From the NCBI GenBank assembly GCA_021807115.1, contig JAKAPJ010000002.1, positions 1 to 64,000 on the forward strand: DNA of 64,000 nucleotides, given 5' to 3'. Below, in pieces: positions 19,739 to 29,018 of the stretch (positions are counted from its first letter, which is position 1; each line of letters opens with the position of its first letter). The notes below the pieces were generated by a model. It did not search any database. It was not told the origin of the DNA and worked only from the letters and a program-made list of their open reading frames with translations. The DNA comes from Microcaldota archaeon. Its GTDB lineage: Archaea; Micrarchaeota; Micrarchaeia; Micrarchaeales; Micrarchaeaceae. The position numbers and the translations under genes were made by a program.

Positions 19739-19789
19739 CGCTGAAAGAATTGCATAAAACAAAAAAAAACAAAAAAAGGGATTGATGGA

Positions 19790-20062
19790 ATGTTATTGGA
19801 AGTAGGAAGGGTGTGCATAAAGAAGTATGGGAGGGACGCCGGCAGCAGGGCAGTAATAACCTCCGTGGAAAAGGGCGGCATGGTAAAGGTCATGACCACC
19901 GTGAGGGCCAAGGAGCGCAGGTGCAATCCTATGCACCTAGAGTTCCTCAACGAGGTTGTGGACGTGAAAAACCACGAGCTCATGATGAAGACGCTGGGCA
20001 TAAAGGAGAAGAAGGAAGCGCCCCGCGCGCCCAAGCCAGCCGGCGCAAGGAAGCAGGGCTAG
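19790..20062 (+). CDS. rpl14e: Ribosomal protein L14e
   Basis: LLEVGRVCIKKYGRDAGSRAVITSVEKGGMVKVM...RRCNPMHLEFL. Confidence 0.88.
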   Translation: MLLEVGRVCIKKYGRDAGSRAVITSVEKGGMVKVMTTVRAKERRCNPMHLEFLNEVVDVKNHELMMKTLGIKEKKEAPRAPKPAGARKQG

Positions 20063-21264
20063 CCGTCCAGCAGCTGCATAGCCTCCTTCAGCACCTTCTC
20101 CCTGTTCTGCGTGTCGCTCAGGACATCGAACAGCCTTGAGGCCGGCATGCCGTCGCCGTCGAAGCCGTGCTCCTTCAGCTTGGCAGAGAAGGCGGCCATG
20201 CCAATCTCCTTTATCGACACGCCCTCTATCTTGTTCTCCCTAAGGTCAGCTATCTCCTGCCTTATCTCGGGAGTCTCAAGTTCGGACTCCAGTACTACCT
20301 CCGCCCTCCCCGCGTACTTGGCGCGCACCGCATTGAGCGGTATGTCGATCCCTGCCGTGCCACGCTCAACTGTGCCTGACAGTACCACCCTCACTATCGG
20401 ATTCTCCCCTGCCCTTGCTATCGCCCTGTCTATGGCCTCCTCCGCCCTGCGGGCCACTTCCTTAGGCTGCGCCTCCTTGAACTCCAGCTTCGAGGACACG
20501 AACGGCCTGGATTTTATCGCCATGAACTCGTGCGTGTACGACTTAGTGTCAAATAGGACGAACCCCTTCGCCTCCTGCTCCGAGTCTTTGAGCTGCGTCA
20601 GGACGGTGCTGCCCGGTATTATGAAGTCCCTGCCGTGCACCATGGCCTCCACGCGGCCGTGTATGTGCCCGTTCACGTACAGGTCGAACCCCTTCGGCAG
20701 GCCCTCGTACCTGATGAACGCGTCATTGAACGGCAGCAGCTCGAATACCGACTGGTGCATCATGAAGACATTGAACGCCCCTGGCGTGGGCACAGGGTTC
20801 AGGCCAGCTATGCACTCCACCACCCTCTCTTCAGACACGCCGCCCATGCCTGTCACCGCCACCCTTTCCTGCCCCATCTCCAGCACCGCGGTTGCCTCGC
20901 TTGCGTCCACCAGCAGCCCCGCCAGCGCCAGCAGTTGCAGTACGTTCTCCTTTCCCTCCGCGACCCTCTCATGCGTGCCGGGTATCGCTATTATCGGCAC
21001 GTCGGTGTAGGCGGATGCGCCGTACTTGCTGCGGAACTCCCCCACCTTGGCCGGCCATTTCCTGCGCGACATGTCCCTGAATATGTTTATGGCCTGCGCA
21101 ATCACCTCTGGCTTCGGCGACCTCTTGTCAAATATGTCTCCGGCTATGAGCACCGCGTCCGCGACGCCGCTGGCATGTTCCAGCGCCTCCCTCGCCTGCC
21201 GGTATGCGTCTTCGTCGAACCTCTCGTACCCTATGTGCAGGTCCGCCATTATCGCGAGTTTCAT
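20059..21264 (-). CDS. mre11: Mre11-like DNA double-strand break repair nuclease
   Basis: MKLAIMADLHIGYERFDEDAYRQ...ADAVLIAGDIFDKRSPKPEV...IPGTHE...YVNGHIHG; calcineurin-type phosphoesterase motifs. Confidence 0.88.
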   Translation of the reverse strand: MKLAIMADLHIGYERFDEDAYRQAREALEHASGVADAVLIAGDIFDKRSPKPEVIAQAINIFRDMSRRKWPAKVGEFRSKYGASAYTDVPIIAIPGTHERVAEGKENVLQLLALAGLLVDASEATAVLEMGQERVAVTGMGGVSEERVVECIAGLNPVPTPGAFNVFMMHQSVFELLPFNDAFIRYEGLPKGFDLYVNGHIHGRVEAMVHGRDFIIPGSTVLTQLKDSEQEAKGFVLFDTKSYTHEFMAIKSRPFVSSKLEFKEAQPKEVARRAEEAIDRAIARAGENPIVRVVLSGTVERGTAGIDIPLNAVRAKYAGRAEVVLESELETPEIRQEIADLRENKIEGVSIKEIGMAAFSAKLKEHGFDGDGMPASRLFDVLSDTQNREKVLKEAMQLLDG

Positions 21265-21292
21265 ACCGCATCGCCAACATTTGCCATTTATA

Positions 21293-22285
21293 TCACGGCT
21301 TTCCCTCAACCTTCCCCACAACCCTCTCCCTGAACAGCTTCAGGAACGCCACCGGATCGGTGCCCGGCCCATAGGCCCCTGCGGCGCAAGGATGGCCTCC
21401 CCCCGTGCATCCCACCATCGGCGCAACGTTTTTCATAACCATGCCCAGATGAAGACCGTACCTCCTATCCAGCGGCGGCCTTAGCCGCGCGGAGAAGGAC
21501 AGTTCGCTTCCGTTCCTGGAATAGAACAGGGACAGGTCGGCCCCAAGCTTTATGGCGAAGTCCGCTGCTATGTTGGCGTGGGAGTGCGCCTCTCCGTATA
21601 GGAAAAGCAGGTTTCCGAGCATCTCAGTCTTGGACCCCCTTATGTCCTCTATCGTCTTCGCCCTGGCGTTTGGGTCAGCTATGTGCATCATCTCCTGCAG
21701 TATCTCAGAATAGTCCTCGTTCACTATCTTGAGCAGCCTGCCTATCTGCACGAACGTCTCCGCGGTCGCATTCCTCAGTTCGGCCGAGTCGGAGATTATG
21801 CCGTAGAGGAGAATCTTCGCAGTCTCCCCGCTGACGTGGATCCCGAAAGACTCGAGCACGCTGTACACTATGCTGGATGCCGAGTTGTAGTACTCGTTGT
21901 TGTACACGTAAAGGTCCTTCTTGTCCACGGGCTTTGGCGCATGGTGGTCCATGATTATTATGGTGCCGTTGAACTCCTCCAGCCTGAACCTGAACGGGCC
22001 GCAGTCCTCGAAGTTGTTCACGTCCAAGAGCACGACCATGTCCGCATCGTCGTCAAATTCCGTGCCTATGTCTGCAACGCTCACCCCCGCCTTGCGCAGG
22101 GTCCTTGCCGAATTTGCGCTGATGCTGTCTGGCATGACAACCTTCGACTGCGTGAAATAAGTGGAGAGCGCGATTGCTGATGCCACGGCATCCGTGTCCC
22201 CCATAGAGTGGAATGTGATCAGGACCTTCTTGTCCCTGCTCTCCTTGACGAGGAACCTGAGCTCCTCGTAGTCTATGAGTTTCAT
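21293..22285 (-). CDS. DHH/DHHA1 family phosphoesterase
   Basis: ITFHSMGDTDAVASAIAL, MVVLLDVNNFED, IIIMDHHAPKP, C-terminal GGHPCAAGA. Confidence 0.88.
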   Translation of the reverse strand: MKLIDYEELRFLVKESRDKKVLITFHSMGDTDAVASAIALSTYFTQSKVVMPDSISANSARTLRKAGVSVADIGTEFDDDADMVVLLDVNNFEDCGPFRFRLEEFNGTIIIMDHHAPKPVDKKDLYVYNNEYYNSASSIVYSVLESFGIHVSGETAKILLYGIISDSAELRNATAETFVQIGRLLKIVNEDYSEILQEMMHIADPNARAKTIEDIRGSKTEMLGNLLFLYGEAHSHANIAADFAIKLGADLSLFYSRNGSELSFSARLRPPLDRRYGLHLGMVMKNVAPMVGCTGGGHPCAAGAYGPGTDPVAFLKLFRERVVGKVEGKP

Positions 22286-22297
22286 CCAACCATGCGC

Positions 22298-22648
22298 CTA
22301 AACCTTCTCTCCCTTCAGCGCCTCTGTTATCGAGGTCCTCAGCGACTTCTCCCTCTTCGAGAATTCGTCATACTGCTTGTTTATTATGCCGAGCCTCATT
22401 TCCGTGCTGTCCTGTCTGTCCTTTATGTCCTTGAGCGCATCGTCCTTGCTGGTCTCGACCACAACCCCGCCCACGCTCATGTACACCTTGCCGGTGGTCT
22501 TGGTCACCTCCGCCAGCGCGGTCTTCTGCTCCTCCTTCTGCGCAGAGAACTGCTCCCGCTGGATTGCTAGCGCCTGCAGCTGCTCCTGCACCAACTGATA
22601 GTCCCTTGTCAACTTCTCGAGTTCCTCCTTGTCCATAGTATCACTCAC
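22298..22648 (-). CDS. pfdB: Prefoldin beta subunit
   Basis: Coiled coil - beta hairpin - coiled coil: LTRDYQLVQEQLQALAIQREQFSAQKEEQKTALAEV...GKVYMSVGGVVVETSKDDALKDI. Confidence 0.85.
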   Translation of the reverse strand: MSDTMDKEELEKLTRDYQLVQEQLQALAIQREQFSAQKEEQKTALAEVTKTTGKVYMSVGGVVVETSKDDALKDIKDRQDSTEMRLGIINKQYDEFSKREKSLRTSITEALKGEKV

Positions 22649-22703
22649 TCAGCAACCGTTGCATTTGTAATAGCGCAGGTAATGTTTATTATGCTTGCTG
22701 CCC

Positions 22704-23585
22704 TCAGGGCTGCGTATACCCGTTTGTCCACGAGCTGCTGTATCCCACATCAGCCCCCTGTCCGTTGTTGTTGTTTCCAGAGTAGTCGTTGGTGTTGCCG
22801 TTGAGCGGCCACCAGCCTACTATGTTCTGGGGCCGCACCGGCGCGCCGCCTATGCCCTCCTGGTAGAGCGCAGTGATCTCCGCCTGGGACAATGAAGCGT
22901 TGTACAGCTGGACATTTGCCATGTCCCCGTCCAGCGCCGAGCTGGATGTAGGGGTTCCGCTTATTGAGGGGCCTATCTCGAAATAGTTGACAACGCTTGA
23001 TGTGCCCAAGGTGCCGGTCACCGGGCCAGACGGTGCGCTCGCCACGCCGTTTATGTAGAAGTACATGTCACCTCCGCTTGCCCACGTGAATGCCAGATTG
23101 TACCATGTATTCGGGGCGAACGAGTATGTCGTGGACACGCAGCCTGTCCAGGCTCCGCCGTTGTTTATCGTGTAGCAGAACGTGGGATTGTTGGGCTCAG
23201 AGAATTTCAGGCCGTAAAGCGATTCCTCGTCCACCCACCCATTCTGGCCCGATGAAGGTATGCTTTGGGCATTGAACCACAGGCTTATCGTTATTGCCGA
23301 GCCACCTGCCAGCACCGCATTAGAATCAAGGTATATGTTGCTGTTTCCTCCATTGAACTGCGCCACGAACTGCGGCAGCTCAGAACTGCACAGCCCAGCG
23401 AGCTGGTGCGTTGACGACGAGCCGCCGCCCACAACCTGCACCTGGCACTGCCCGGCCTTGGCCTTAGGAGCGAGGTTTGCGGAGCCGAAGACGCCGAGCT
23501 GGAAGAGTACCCCCAGGATCACGGCTATGACCAGTATCGCCCACCCGTATGTCATCAGGTACTCCATCGCAGACTGTGACCGCAT
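22704..23585 (-). CDS. Class III signal peptide (pilin-like) + LamG-like surface protein, copy 3
   Basis: MRSQSAMEYLMTYGWAILVIAVILGVLFQLGVFGSANLAPKAKAGQCQVQVVGGGSSSTHQLAGLC...EGIGGAPVRPQNIVGWWPLNGNTNDYSGNNNNGQG. Confidence 0.85.
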   Translation of the reverse strand: MRSQSAMEYLMTYGWAILVIAVILGVLFQLGVFGSANLAPKAKAGQCQVQVVGGGSSSTHQLAGLCSSELPQFVAQFNGGNSNIYLDSNAVLAGGSAITISLWFNAQSIPSSGQNGWVDEESLYGLKFSEPNNPTFCYTINNGGAWTGCVSTTYSFAPNTWYNLAFTWASGGDMYFYINGVASAPSGPVTGTLGTSSVVNYFEIGPSISGTPTSSSALDGDMANVQLYNASLSQAEITALYQEGIGGAPVRPQNIVGWWPLNGNTNDYSGNNNNGQGADVGYSSSWTNGYTQP

Positions 23586-23598
23586 CTTACAACCGCGA

Positions 23599-24699
23599 CT
23601 ATCTGTCCGTTTCGGCGAATATTATGTCCAGGCTTCCAAATACCGCGAATATGTCGGCGAATTTGCCTCCCTCGCACAGCTTCGGCAGAACGGCGAGGTT
23701 GACGAATCCCGGTGCCCGCAGCGACACCCTGTAGGGCTTCTGCTTGTCCGGGACCATGTATATGAGCCCCTCTCCCTTCGGCAGCTCCCTCCTCGCTACA
23801 ACAATGTCGGGCTTGGCCGGGGTGCTTATCATCTTCACCTGGGCACCCAGAACGTCGCCGCCGTTCTTTGGCAGCATCTCCAGTGCCTGCCTGATTATCC
23901 TTATGCTCTGGAATATCTCCTCGTAGCGCACCCTGTACCTGGCGTATGCGTCCCCTTCGTTCTTCACCGGCACGTCGAAGAGGACCTTGTCGTAGATGTA
24001 GTAAGGCTTTGACTTCCTGACATCCTCGTTCACCCCCGATGCACGCAGCACCGGTCCGCTGACCCCGTAGTTTATGGCATCCTCCCTGCTCAGCACCCCT
24101 ACGTCGCGCAGCCTCTCAAGGAATATCTCGTTGCGGTCCAGGACCTTCTCGTACTCCGCCACGTTCTTCTCTATGATGTCGCAGAGCGTGTACGACCTGT
24201 CTATGAAGTCGCCGGGTAGCTGGCTGTGCAGCCCGCCCACCCTCATGTTTACGTAGAACATCCTGCTTCCCGCCACGTCCTCCAGCAGCTTCAGCACATA
24301 CGATCGGTCCCTGAAGCACCACATGAAAACCGTGAACATCTGGCCTATGTCGTTGGCAAGCGTGCCTATCCAGAGCAGGTGGTTCGCTATCCTCTGGAAC
24401 TCCAGCAATATGGTCCTTGCCACCTGCGCGTCCGGCTTTACGGTTGCACCCATGGCCTGCTCCACCGCCGCCACATACAGTTCGTCCCAGCTCATCGGCG
24501 ACATGTAGTCGAGCTTCTCGAAGTACGAGGGGTTCTGCATGTACATCCTGGTCTCGCACAGCTTCTCCACGCCCCTGTGCAGGAAGCCTATGTGGGTCTC
24601 AACGTGCTTCACCTCGTCTCCGTCCACGTCCACCACAAGGCGCAGCACTCCGTGGGTGCTTGGGTGCACAGGGCCTACGTTTATCCTCATTACTGCCAT
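23599..24699 (-). CDS. nuoD: NADH-quinone oxidoreductase-type subunit D (49 kDa)
   Basis: MRINVGPVHPSTHGVLRLVVDVDGDEV..HIGFLHRGVEKLCE. Confidence 0.92.
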   Translation of the reverse strand: MAVMRINVGPVHPSTHGVLRLVVDVDGDEVKHVETHIGFLHRGVEKLCETRMYMQNPSYFEKLDYMSPMSWDELYVAAVEQAMGATVKPDAQVARTILLEFQRIANHLLWIGTLANDIGQMFTVFMWCFRDRSYVLKLLEDVAGSRMFYVNMRVGGLHSQLPGDFIDRSYTLCDIIEKNVAEYEKVLDRNEIFLERLRDVGVLSREDAINYGVSGPVLRASGVNEDVRKSKPYYIYDKVLFDVPVKNEGDAYARYRVRYEEIFQSIRIIRQALEMLPKNGGDVLGAQVKMISTPAKPDIVVARRELPKGEGLIYMVPDKQKPYRVSLRAPGFVNLAVLPKLCEGGKFADIFAVFGSLDIIFAETDR

Positions 24700-24701
24700 G
24701 A

Positions 24702-25079
24702 TTATACCTTCCTGTAGTCGCCGCCCCACGCGAAGCTCTTCCTCATGGGCGGGTCGACTCCGTCCCATTCTTCAAGCAGCAGCCTCTTGGCCTCCCTGCC
24801 CTTCACCTCTATGCCGAACATCTCCTGCAGCTCCCTCTCGTACCAGTCCGCGGCCTTGTAGAGGTCCATAACGCTGTCTATCTCCGGCCGTTCCGCAGGC
24901 AGCTTTACCTTCACTATCTCCTGCGCCTTGGTATCGGTGTTGTAAAGTATGTACACCACCTCAAGGTACTGCACGTAGTCCACGGCAGTTATCTTGTTGA
25001 GATAGTCAAAGCCGCTCCGCTTCATTTCTCCTAAGTGTTTCACTAAGGTTTCTTTCGGAATCTCCGACAACTGTACCAC
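24702..25079 (-). CDS. nuoC: NADH-quinone oxidoreductase-type subunit C (30 kDa)
   Basis: GFDYLNKITAVDYVQYLEVVYIL..., WYERELQEMFGIEVKGREAKRLLLEEW. Confidence 0.88.
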   Translation of the reverse strand: MVQLSEIPKETLVKHLGEMKRSGFDYLNKITAVDYVQYLEVVYILYNTDTKAQEIVKVKLPAERPEIDSVMDLYKAADWYERELQEMFGIEVKGREAKRLLLEEWDGVDPPMRKSFAWGGDYRKV

Positions 25080-25668
25080 CTACCTTTTCCTGCAGCCTCA
25101 TAAGCGCGCCGAAGAGGTTTTCCGGCCTCGGCGGGCACCCTGCAACGTAAACATCAACAGGCAGCACCTGGTCTATCCCCTTGACTATGTTGTAGCTCTC
25201 CCACCACGGCCCGCCCGACGTGGCGCATTCGCCGAACGCTATCACGTACCTCGGCTCGGCCATCTGTTCGTAGAGCCTCATGACCCTGGGCACCACGGAC
25301 TTAGTCACCCATCCTGCAACAAGCATCACGTCGCATTGCCTCGGCGTTGCCCTGAACAGCAGGAACCCCTTCCTCTCCGCGTCTATCCTGGACGCGCCGA
25401 AGTCCATCAGCTCCATCGCACAGCACGCCAGCCCGAACTGCAGCGGCCACATGGAGTTGCGCCTGCCCCAGGTCACAAGGTCCTTGGACATCATCTTGGT
25501 GAAGTCGCTGAGCTTGAGGAACATGGCGTTCGTGGAGTGCTTGTACTTGCTCATCGAACCCTCCACCAGCCTGTCCATCTTGTGCCTTGCGTTCATGAAC
25601 TGCTCCGGGCTATATGGAGGGTTTTCCCCAACCCCATACCCTTCGCCATGTGGCTGTTGTTCAGACAT
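25006..25668 (-). CDS. nuoB: NADH-quinone oxidoreductase-type subunit B (20 kDa, Fe-S)
   Basis: WGRRNSMWPLQFGLACCAMELMDFGASRIDAERKG...FGECATSGGPWW...VLPVDVYVAGCPPRPENLFGALMRLQ. Confidence 0.95.
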   Translation of the reverse strand: MSEQQPHGEGYGVGENPPYSPEQFMNARHKMDRLVEGSMSKYKHSTNAMFLKLSDFTKMMSKDLVTWGRRNSMWPLQFGLACCAMELMDFGASRIDAERKGFLLFRATPRQCDVMLVAGWVTKSVVPRVMRLYEQMAEPRYVIAFGECATSGGPWWESYNIVKGIDQVLPVDVYVAGCPPRPENLFGALMRLQEKVGGTVVGDSERNLSETLRRNEAERL

Positions 25669-26026
25669 TTTTGTCTACCGCAAACTTGTATCCCACCAGC
25701 GCGAGGAACATCGACGCCACGGCGAGCCCCATTATCATGAAATTTGTGCCAAGATCAAGCCCCCTGGCCGATCCCGCCCACAGCACCAGCACCAGGCTTA
25801 TAATCTCGAACGGCAGGAATATCGCAAAGAACGGCAGGTACTCATTGTCAACGTCCCGCACCGTGCCTATCGGCTCCTCGGCGCTCTCATACGGCGTGTT
25901 CTTAACAGGGTTGCCTGCCGGGTTCCTTCTGAGCAGCATGGATGCGATAAGGAAGGTAGTCGGGACGGATGTGGCGAGGAAGAAAAAAACGCCGATAGCG
26001 ATGAAATTGTAATACAGGATATCCAT
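25661..26026 (-). CDS. nuoA: NADH-quinone oxidoreductase-type subunit A
   Basis: Three TMs; NPVKNTPYESAEEPIGTVRDVDNEYLPFFAIFLPFEI. Confidence 0.88.
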   Translation of the reverse strand: MDILYYNFIAIGVFFFLATSVPTTFLIASMLLRRNPAGNPVKNTPYESAEEPIGTVRDVDNEYLPFFAIFLPFEIISLVLVLWAGSARGLDLGTNFMIMGLAVASMFLALVGYKFAVDKNV

Positions 26027-26099
26027 GAAATCATATTACAAGGTGATATTTTTATTTGTATCCCACAAACGCGCCCCCCTCCTGCTCCGCCCGCCGCGG

Positions 26100-26183
26100 G
26101 GCAAAAGGAATATGCCTGCCATGCTTATTACCTTTTGCCATAATAATTTTGCCATAATAATAACCCTAGGCAAAACTAGGCAA
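26100..26183. repeat. Cluster of short direct and inverted repeats in the divergent nuoA/dtdA intergenic region
   Basis: Tandem 14-mer TTTTGCCATAATAA x2 (26133-26160); CTAGGCAA x2 (26166-26173, 26176-26183); inverted GGCAAAAGG (26100-26108)/CCTTTTGCC (26131-26139). Confidence 0.85.
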
Positions 26184-26198
26184 CATATAGGTAATAAA

Positions 26199-26990
26199 TT
26201 GGTCTTCATAGTGTATTCCACCCAGGATGAGGTATCAAGGAATTCGGCTGCGGCGCTAATGGCGCAAGAATCGCTCAGGGAGGCGCAGCCCATAGGCGGG
26301 ATGAGGCATTTCCTCATGGGCCATACTGATGTGCTGGAGCTGGGCACAAGGCACCTCGATTCGGATTTCCTCGACTCCACGGTAAGCACCGACTGCATAA
26401 TATTCCTCAGCAGGCACAGCAGCACGGCCGGCGTGCCTGCCTTCACCGTGCACCCCGAGGGCAACTGGTCGGCAGAGGCGAAGATAGGCGGCAGGCCCCG
26501 CACCCTGAGCGTTGCATCCCCCCCGTGGATGCTGCGGGTGCTCAGCTCCATGAAGCGCAACAACACCACAGGCATCCCCGTCACATACGAGGCAACGCAC
26601 CACGGCCCGCTGCTCAGCACGCCGTCATTGTATGCAGAGATAGGGGGGAACCAGGATGTATGGGCGGACAAGGGGCTGGCATCCGTGCTGTCCCGGTCTG
26701 TCGTCGAAGCCATAGACACCGAAGTGGCGTACGACAAGGTTGCGCTGGGCATAGGCGGCCTGCACTACGCTGACAAGTTCACAAGGCTTGCGCTTGAGGG
26801 GAAGTTCGCGTTCGGCCACATAATGCCAAAGTACTATGCGGGTGAAGTGGGCATGATCGAGCAGGCTATATCCCGCTCCATCCCGCGCCCGGATGTGGCT
26901 GCCATAGAATGGAAGAGCCTGAAATCCAATCAGAGGGACGTTATAATAGCAAAGCTTGATGAGTTGGGGCTGGACCATGTCAGGGTATAG
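26199..26990 (+). CDS. dtdA: D-aminoacyl-tRNA deacylase, archaeal type
   Basis: FIVYSTQDEVSRNSAAAL...TVHPEGNW...ATHHGPLLSTPSLYAEIGG...LGIGGLHYADKFTRLAL; probable TTG start. Confidence 0.82.
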   Translation: MVFIVYSTQDEVSRNSAAALMAQESLREAQPIGGMRHFLMGHTDVLELGTRHLDSDFLDSTVSTDCIIFLSRHSSTAGVPAFTVHPEGNWSAEAKIGGRPRTLSVASPPWMLRVLSSMKRNNTTGIPVTYEATHHGPLLSTPSLYAEIGGNQDVWADKGLASVLSRSVVEAIDTEVAYDKVALGIGGLHYADKFTRLALEGKFAFGHIMPKYYAGEVGMIEQAISRSIPRPDVAAIEWKSLKSNQRDVIIAKLDELGLDHVRV

Positions 26991-29004
26991 TCATGCACGG
27001 GGCCTTCGCTGGCTCTACACCGCGCTGCTGCTCCTGCTTTCTGCGGCATCGGTAGCCAACGCGCAGTACTGGTTCCAGTCCGGGGCCCAGGGCGACTTTT
27101 CCTCGGAGTACAACAGCGGCGCCAGCGTGTCGATACAGACGATAAGCCCCCAGAACGAGTCGTTCGGGTCCCTGGGGTACTGGGTGGGCGAAACCCTCTC
27201 CAACGGCGCATTCATACAAGTGGGTTACCAGATCCCGAACGTGACAGGGCAGTACCCGACAGGATGCAGCCCGTCCGGGTGCACCGGCCGCATAACGCTG
27301 CTGAAGAACGAGCCGTCGTGGTTCTGGGAATACTTTCCCGCCAACTCCAGCGGTTCACAGTTCTACGGGGACATAGGTCCTGACGGATCGGTCGGCGCGA
27401 ACGGTACGTTCAACACGTATTCGTTCAAGTCGTCAGGAAACGTCTGGACGTCCTACGTCAACGGCAAGCAGGTCGGCAGCGTCGACCTCGGCGCGTCCAA
27501 CTCCGGCAACCATGCGGTCCTAGGCATAGCCGAATACGCCGACACCGACACCAACAGCAGCTTCATGCCAAAGGTGGAGTTCAGGAGCCTCTCGTATTTC
27601 GACGGTGCATCCTTCGTGCCGCTGCCGGAGGCTTCGGATATAATAGGCTATGGGGTAGGCAGCAGCAAGGCCCAGGCTAACCCCTACGGCGTGCAGGAAG
27701 TCGACCACCTCGTAAACGACTATGTGGTGGGGACGGCCCTGCCGCAGGTGTACGGGGAGCAGCTATGGCACATAGGCTACAGCCTAAAGGTATCCTCGCA
27801 GTACGGGGGCATAAACAGTACAGTAAACTACACCGCTGGCGCGCAGATAGCGCTGCACGCCCCCACTTCCATAAGCACCATGCCTACTCAGAGGGTGTCG
27901 TTCAGCGGCTGGGTCGGCAGCGGCCAAGGTTCGTACACCGGCCCGGACGCCAACGCGTCCGTGCGCATGGACGGCGACATAGTCGAGACTGCCAAGTGGA
28001 ACACCCAGTACTACCTAAACATAAGCTCCCCGTACGGTACAGCCAGCGGCGGAGGATGGTATTCGCCCGGCGCCACGGCCAGCATATCGATAGATGTCAA
28101 CACGATAAACCTCGGGCTGGGGAAGCGGGTAAGGTTCGACGGATGGAGCAACGGCCAGAAGAACATGTCGTTCAAAGCCGCGGTATTCTTCCCGCAGGGC
28201 ATAAGCGCCGAATGGAAGTACCAGTACCTTGTAAATTCCAGCTCGCCCTACGGCAGCGTGACCGGCAATGGCTGGTACGACGCAAACTCCACGGTCGACG
28301 TGTCGCTGGCCAACACCACCGTGCCCCTGACCGTAGACAGCAGGTTCGAGTTCGTGGACTGGACCAACGGGATGCAGGGCAGCACCATCACTGTTCCGGC
28401 AAACGGCCCGCTGCTGATAAGCGCCGTGTTCGACAAGGAGTATCTAGTGACGATACTGCCAGAGGACATATACGGCAACCCGATAAGCGTGGCGTTCATC
28501 AAGGTAAACGGCGCAACAACGAGGAACCTGAGCATATTCCAGGATCCGTCCAAGACATACGTGGTGGAGTACGCAAACTACAAGGGGGTAAACGTTTCCG
28601 CAAACTACACCCTGCCGTCCCCGTCATCGCCAGGCGCCGCGCCAGTCAAGCTGCATGTTTACAACATAGCCTTTAGCGCCTACAGCCTCCTCTCCCAGCC
28701 GGTCAACGCCACGCTCAACCTCACGTTCAGCAACGGCACGCGCGAGCTGCTGTACACCGGCGAGGAGGGCAGGCTAGAGCTTGATGGTGTTCCGTACGGG
28801 TATTCGAGCGGCTACGAGATATTTGACGGGCAGTCCCACGCCATAGACACCGCAGGGACTGCAAGCGTATCAAAGGTTTTTGTCACGCCAGCGGATGCCG
28901 CAGTCGTGGTTGTCGTGCTGGCGGCAGTGTTTGTGGCGGCCAGAAGGGTCATACCCCCCCCCCCCCCCCCGCCGCCGCAGCCCAAGTCACAGCAGGGCAA
29001 GTGA
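26986..29004 (+). CDS. Secreted surface protein with C-terminal TM and Pro-rich tail encoded by a poly-C tract
   Basis: MSGYSHARGLRWLYTALLLLLSAASVANAQ signal; repeated (Y/V)N(I/S)SSPYG..(S/V)(G/T)G..WY modules; C-terminal AAVVVVVLAAVFVAARRVIPPPPPPPPQPKSQQGK. Confidence 0.82.
   Translation, partial: YSHARGLRWLYTALLLLLSAASVANAQYWFQSGAQGDFSSEYNSGASVSIQTISPQNESFGSLGYWVGETLSNGAFIQVGYQIPNVTGQYPTGCSPSGCTGRITLLKNEPSWFWEYFPANSSGSQFYGDIGPDGSVGANGTFNTYSFKSSGNVWTSYVNGKQVGSVDLGASNSGNHAVLGIAEYADTDTNSSFMPKVEFRSLSYFDGASFVPLPEASDIIGYGVGSSKAQANPYGVQEVDHLVNDYVVGTALPQVYGEQLWHIGYSLKVSSQYGGINSTVNYTAGAQIALHAPTSISTMPTQRVSFSGWVGSGQGSYTGPDANASVRMDGDIVETAKWNTQYYLNISSPYGTASGGGWYSPGATASISIDVNTINLGLGKRVRFDGWSNGQKNMSFKAAVFFPQGISAEWKYQYLVNSSSPYGSVTGNGWYDANSTVDVSLANTTVPLTVDSRFEFVDWTNGMQGSTITVPANGPLLISAVFDKEYLVTILPEDIYGNPISVAFIKVNGATTRNLSIFQDPSKTYVVEYANYKGVNVSANYTLPSPSSPGAAPVKLHVYNIAFSAYSLLSQPVNATLNLTFSNGTRELLYTGEEGRLELDGVPYGYSSGYEIFDGQSHAIDTAGTASVSKVFVTPADAAVVVVVLAAVFVAARRVIPPPPPPPPQPKSQQGK
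28954..28970 (+). repeat. Homopolymer C17 within coding sequence
   Basis: gggtcata-(C)17-gccgcc, counted from the sequence. Confidence 0.95.
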
Positions 29005-29018
29005 AAGTGGTGAAGCCC

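Noticed and set aside
19755-19780. A-rich tract (aaaacaaaaaaaaacaaaaaaaggg) before rpl14e considered as terminator
   Set aside because: A-rich on the coding strand of a tightly packed co-directional ribosomal cluster; more likely a leader or A-rich upstream element, and no convergent gene on the other strand would use it.
20111-21010. 299-aa plus-strand ORF opposite mre11
   Set aside because: Shadow ORF; the minus strand encodes clear Mre11 motifs.
26036-26752. 238-aa minus-strand ORF
   Set aside because: Antisense to well-supported DtdA and crosses the repeat-rich intergenic region.
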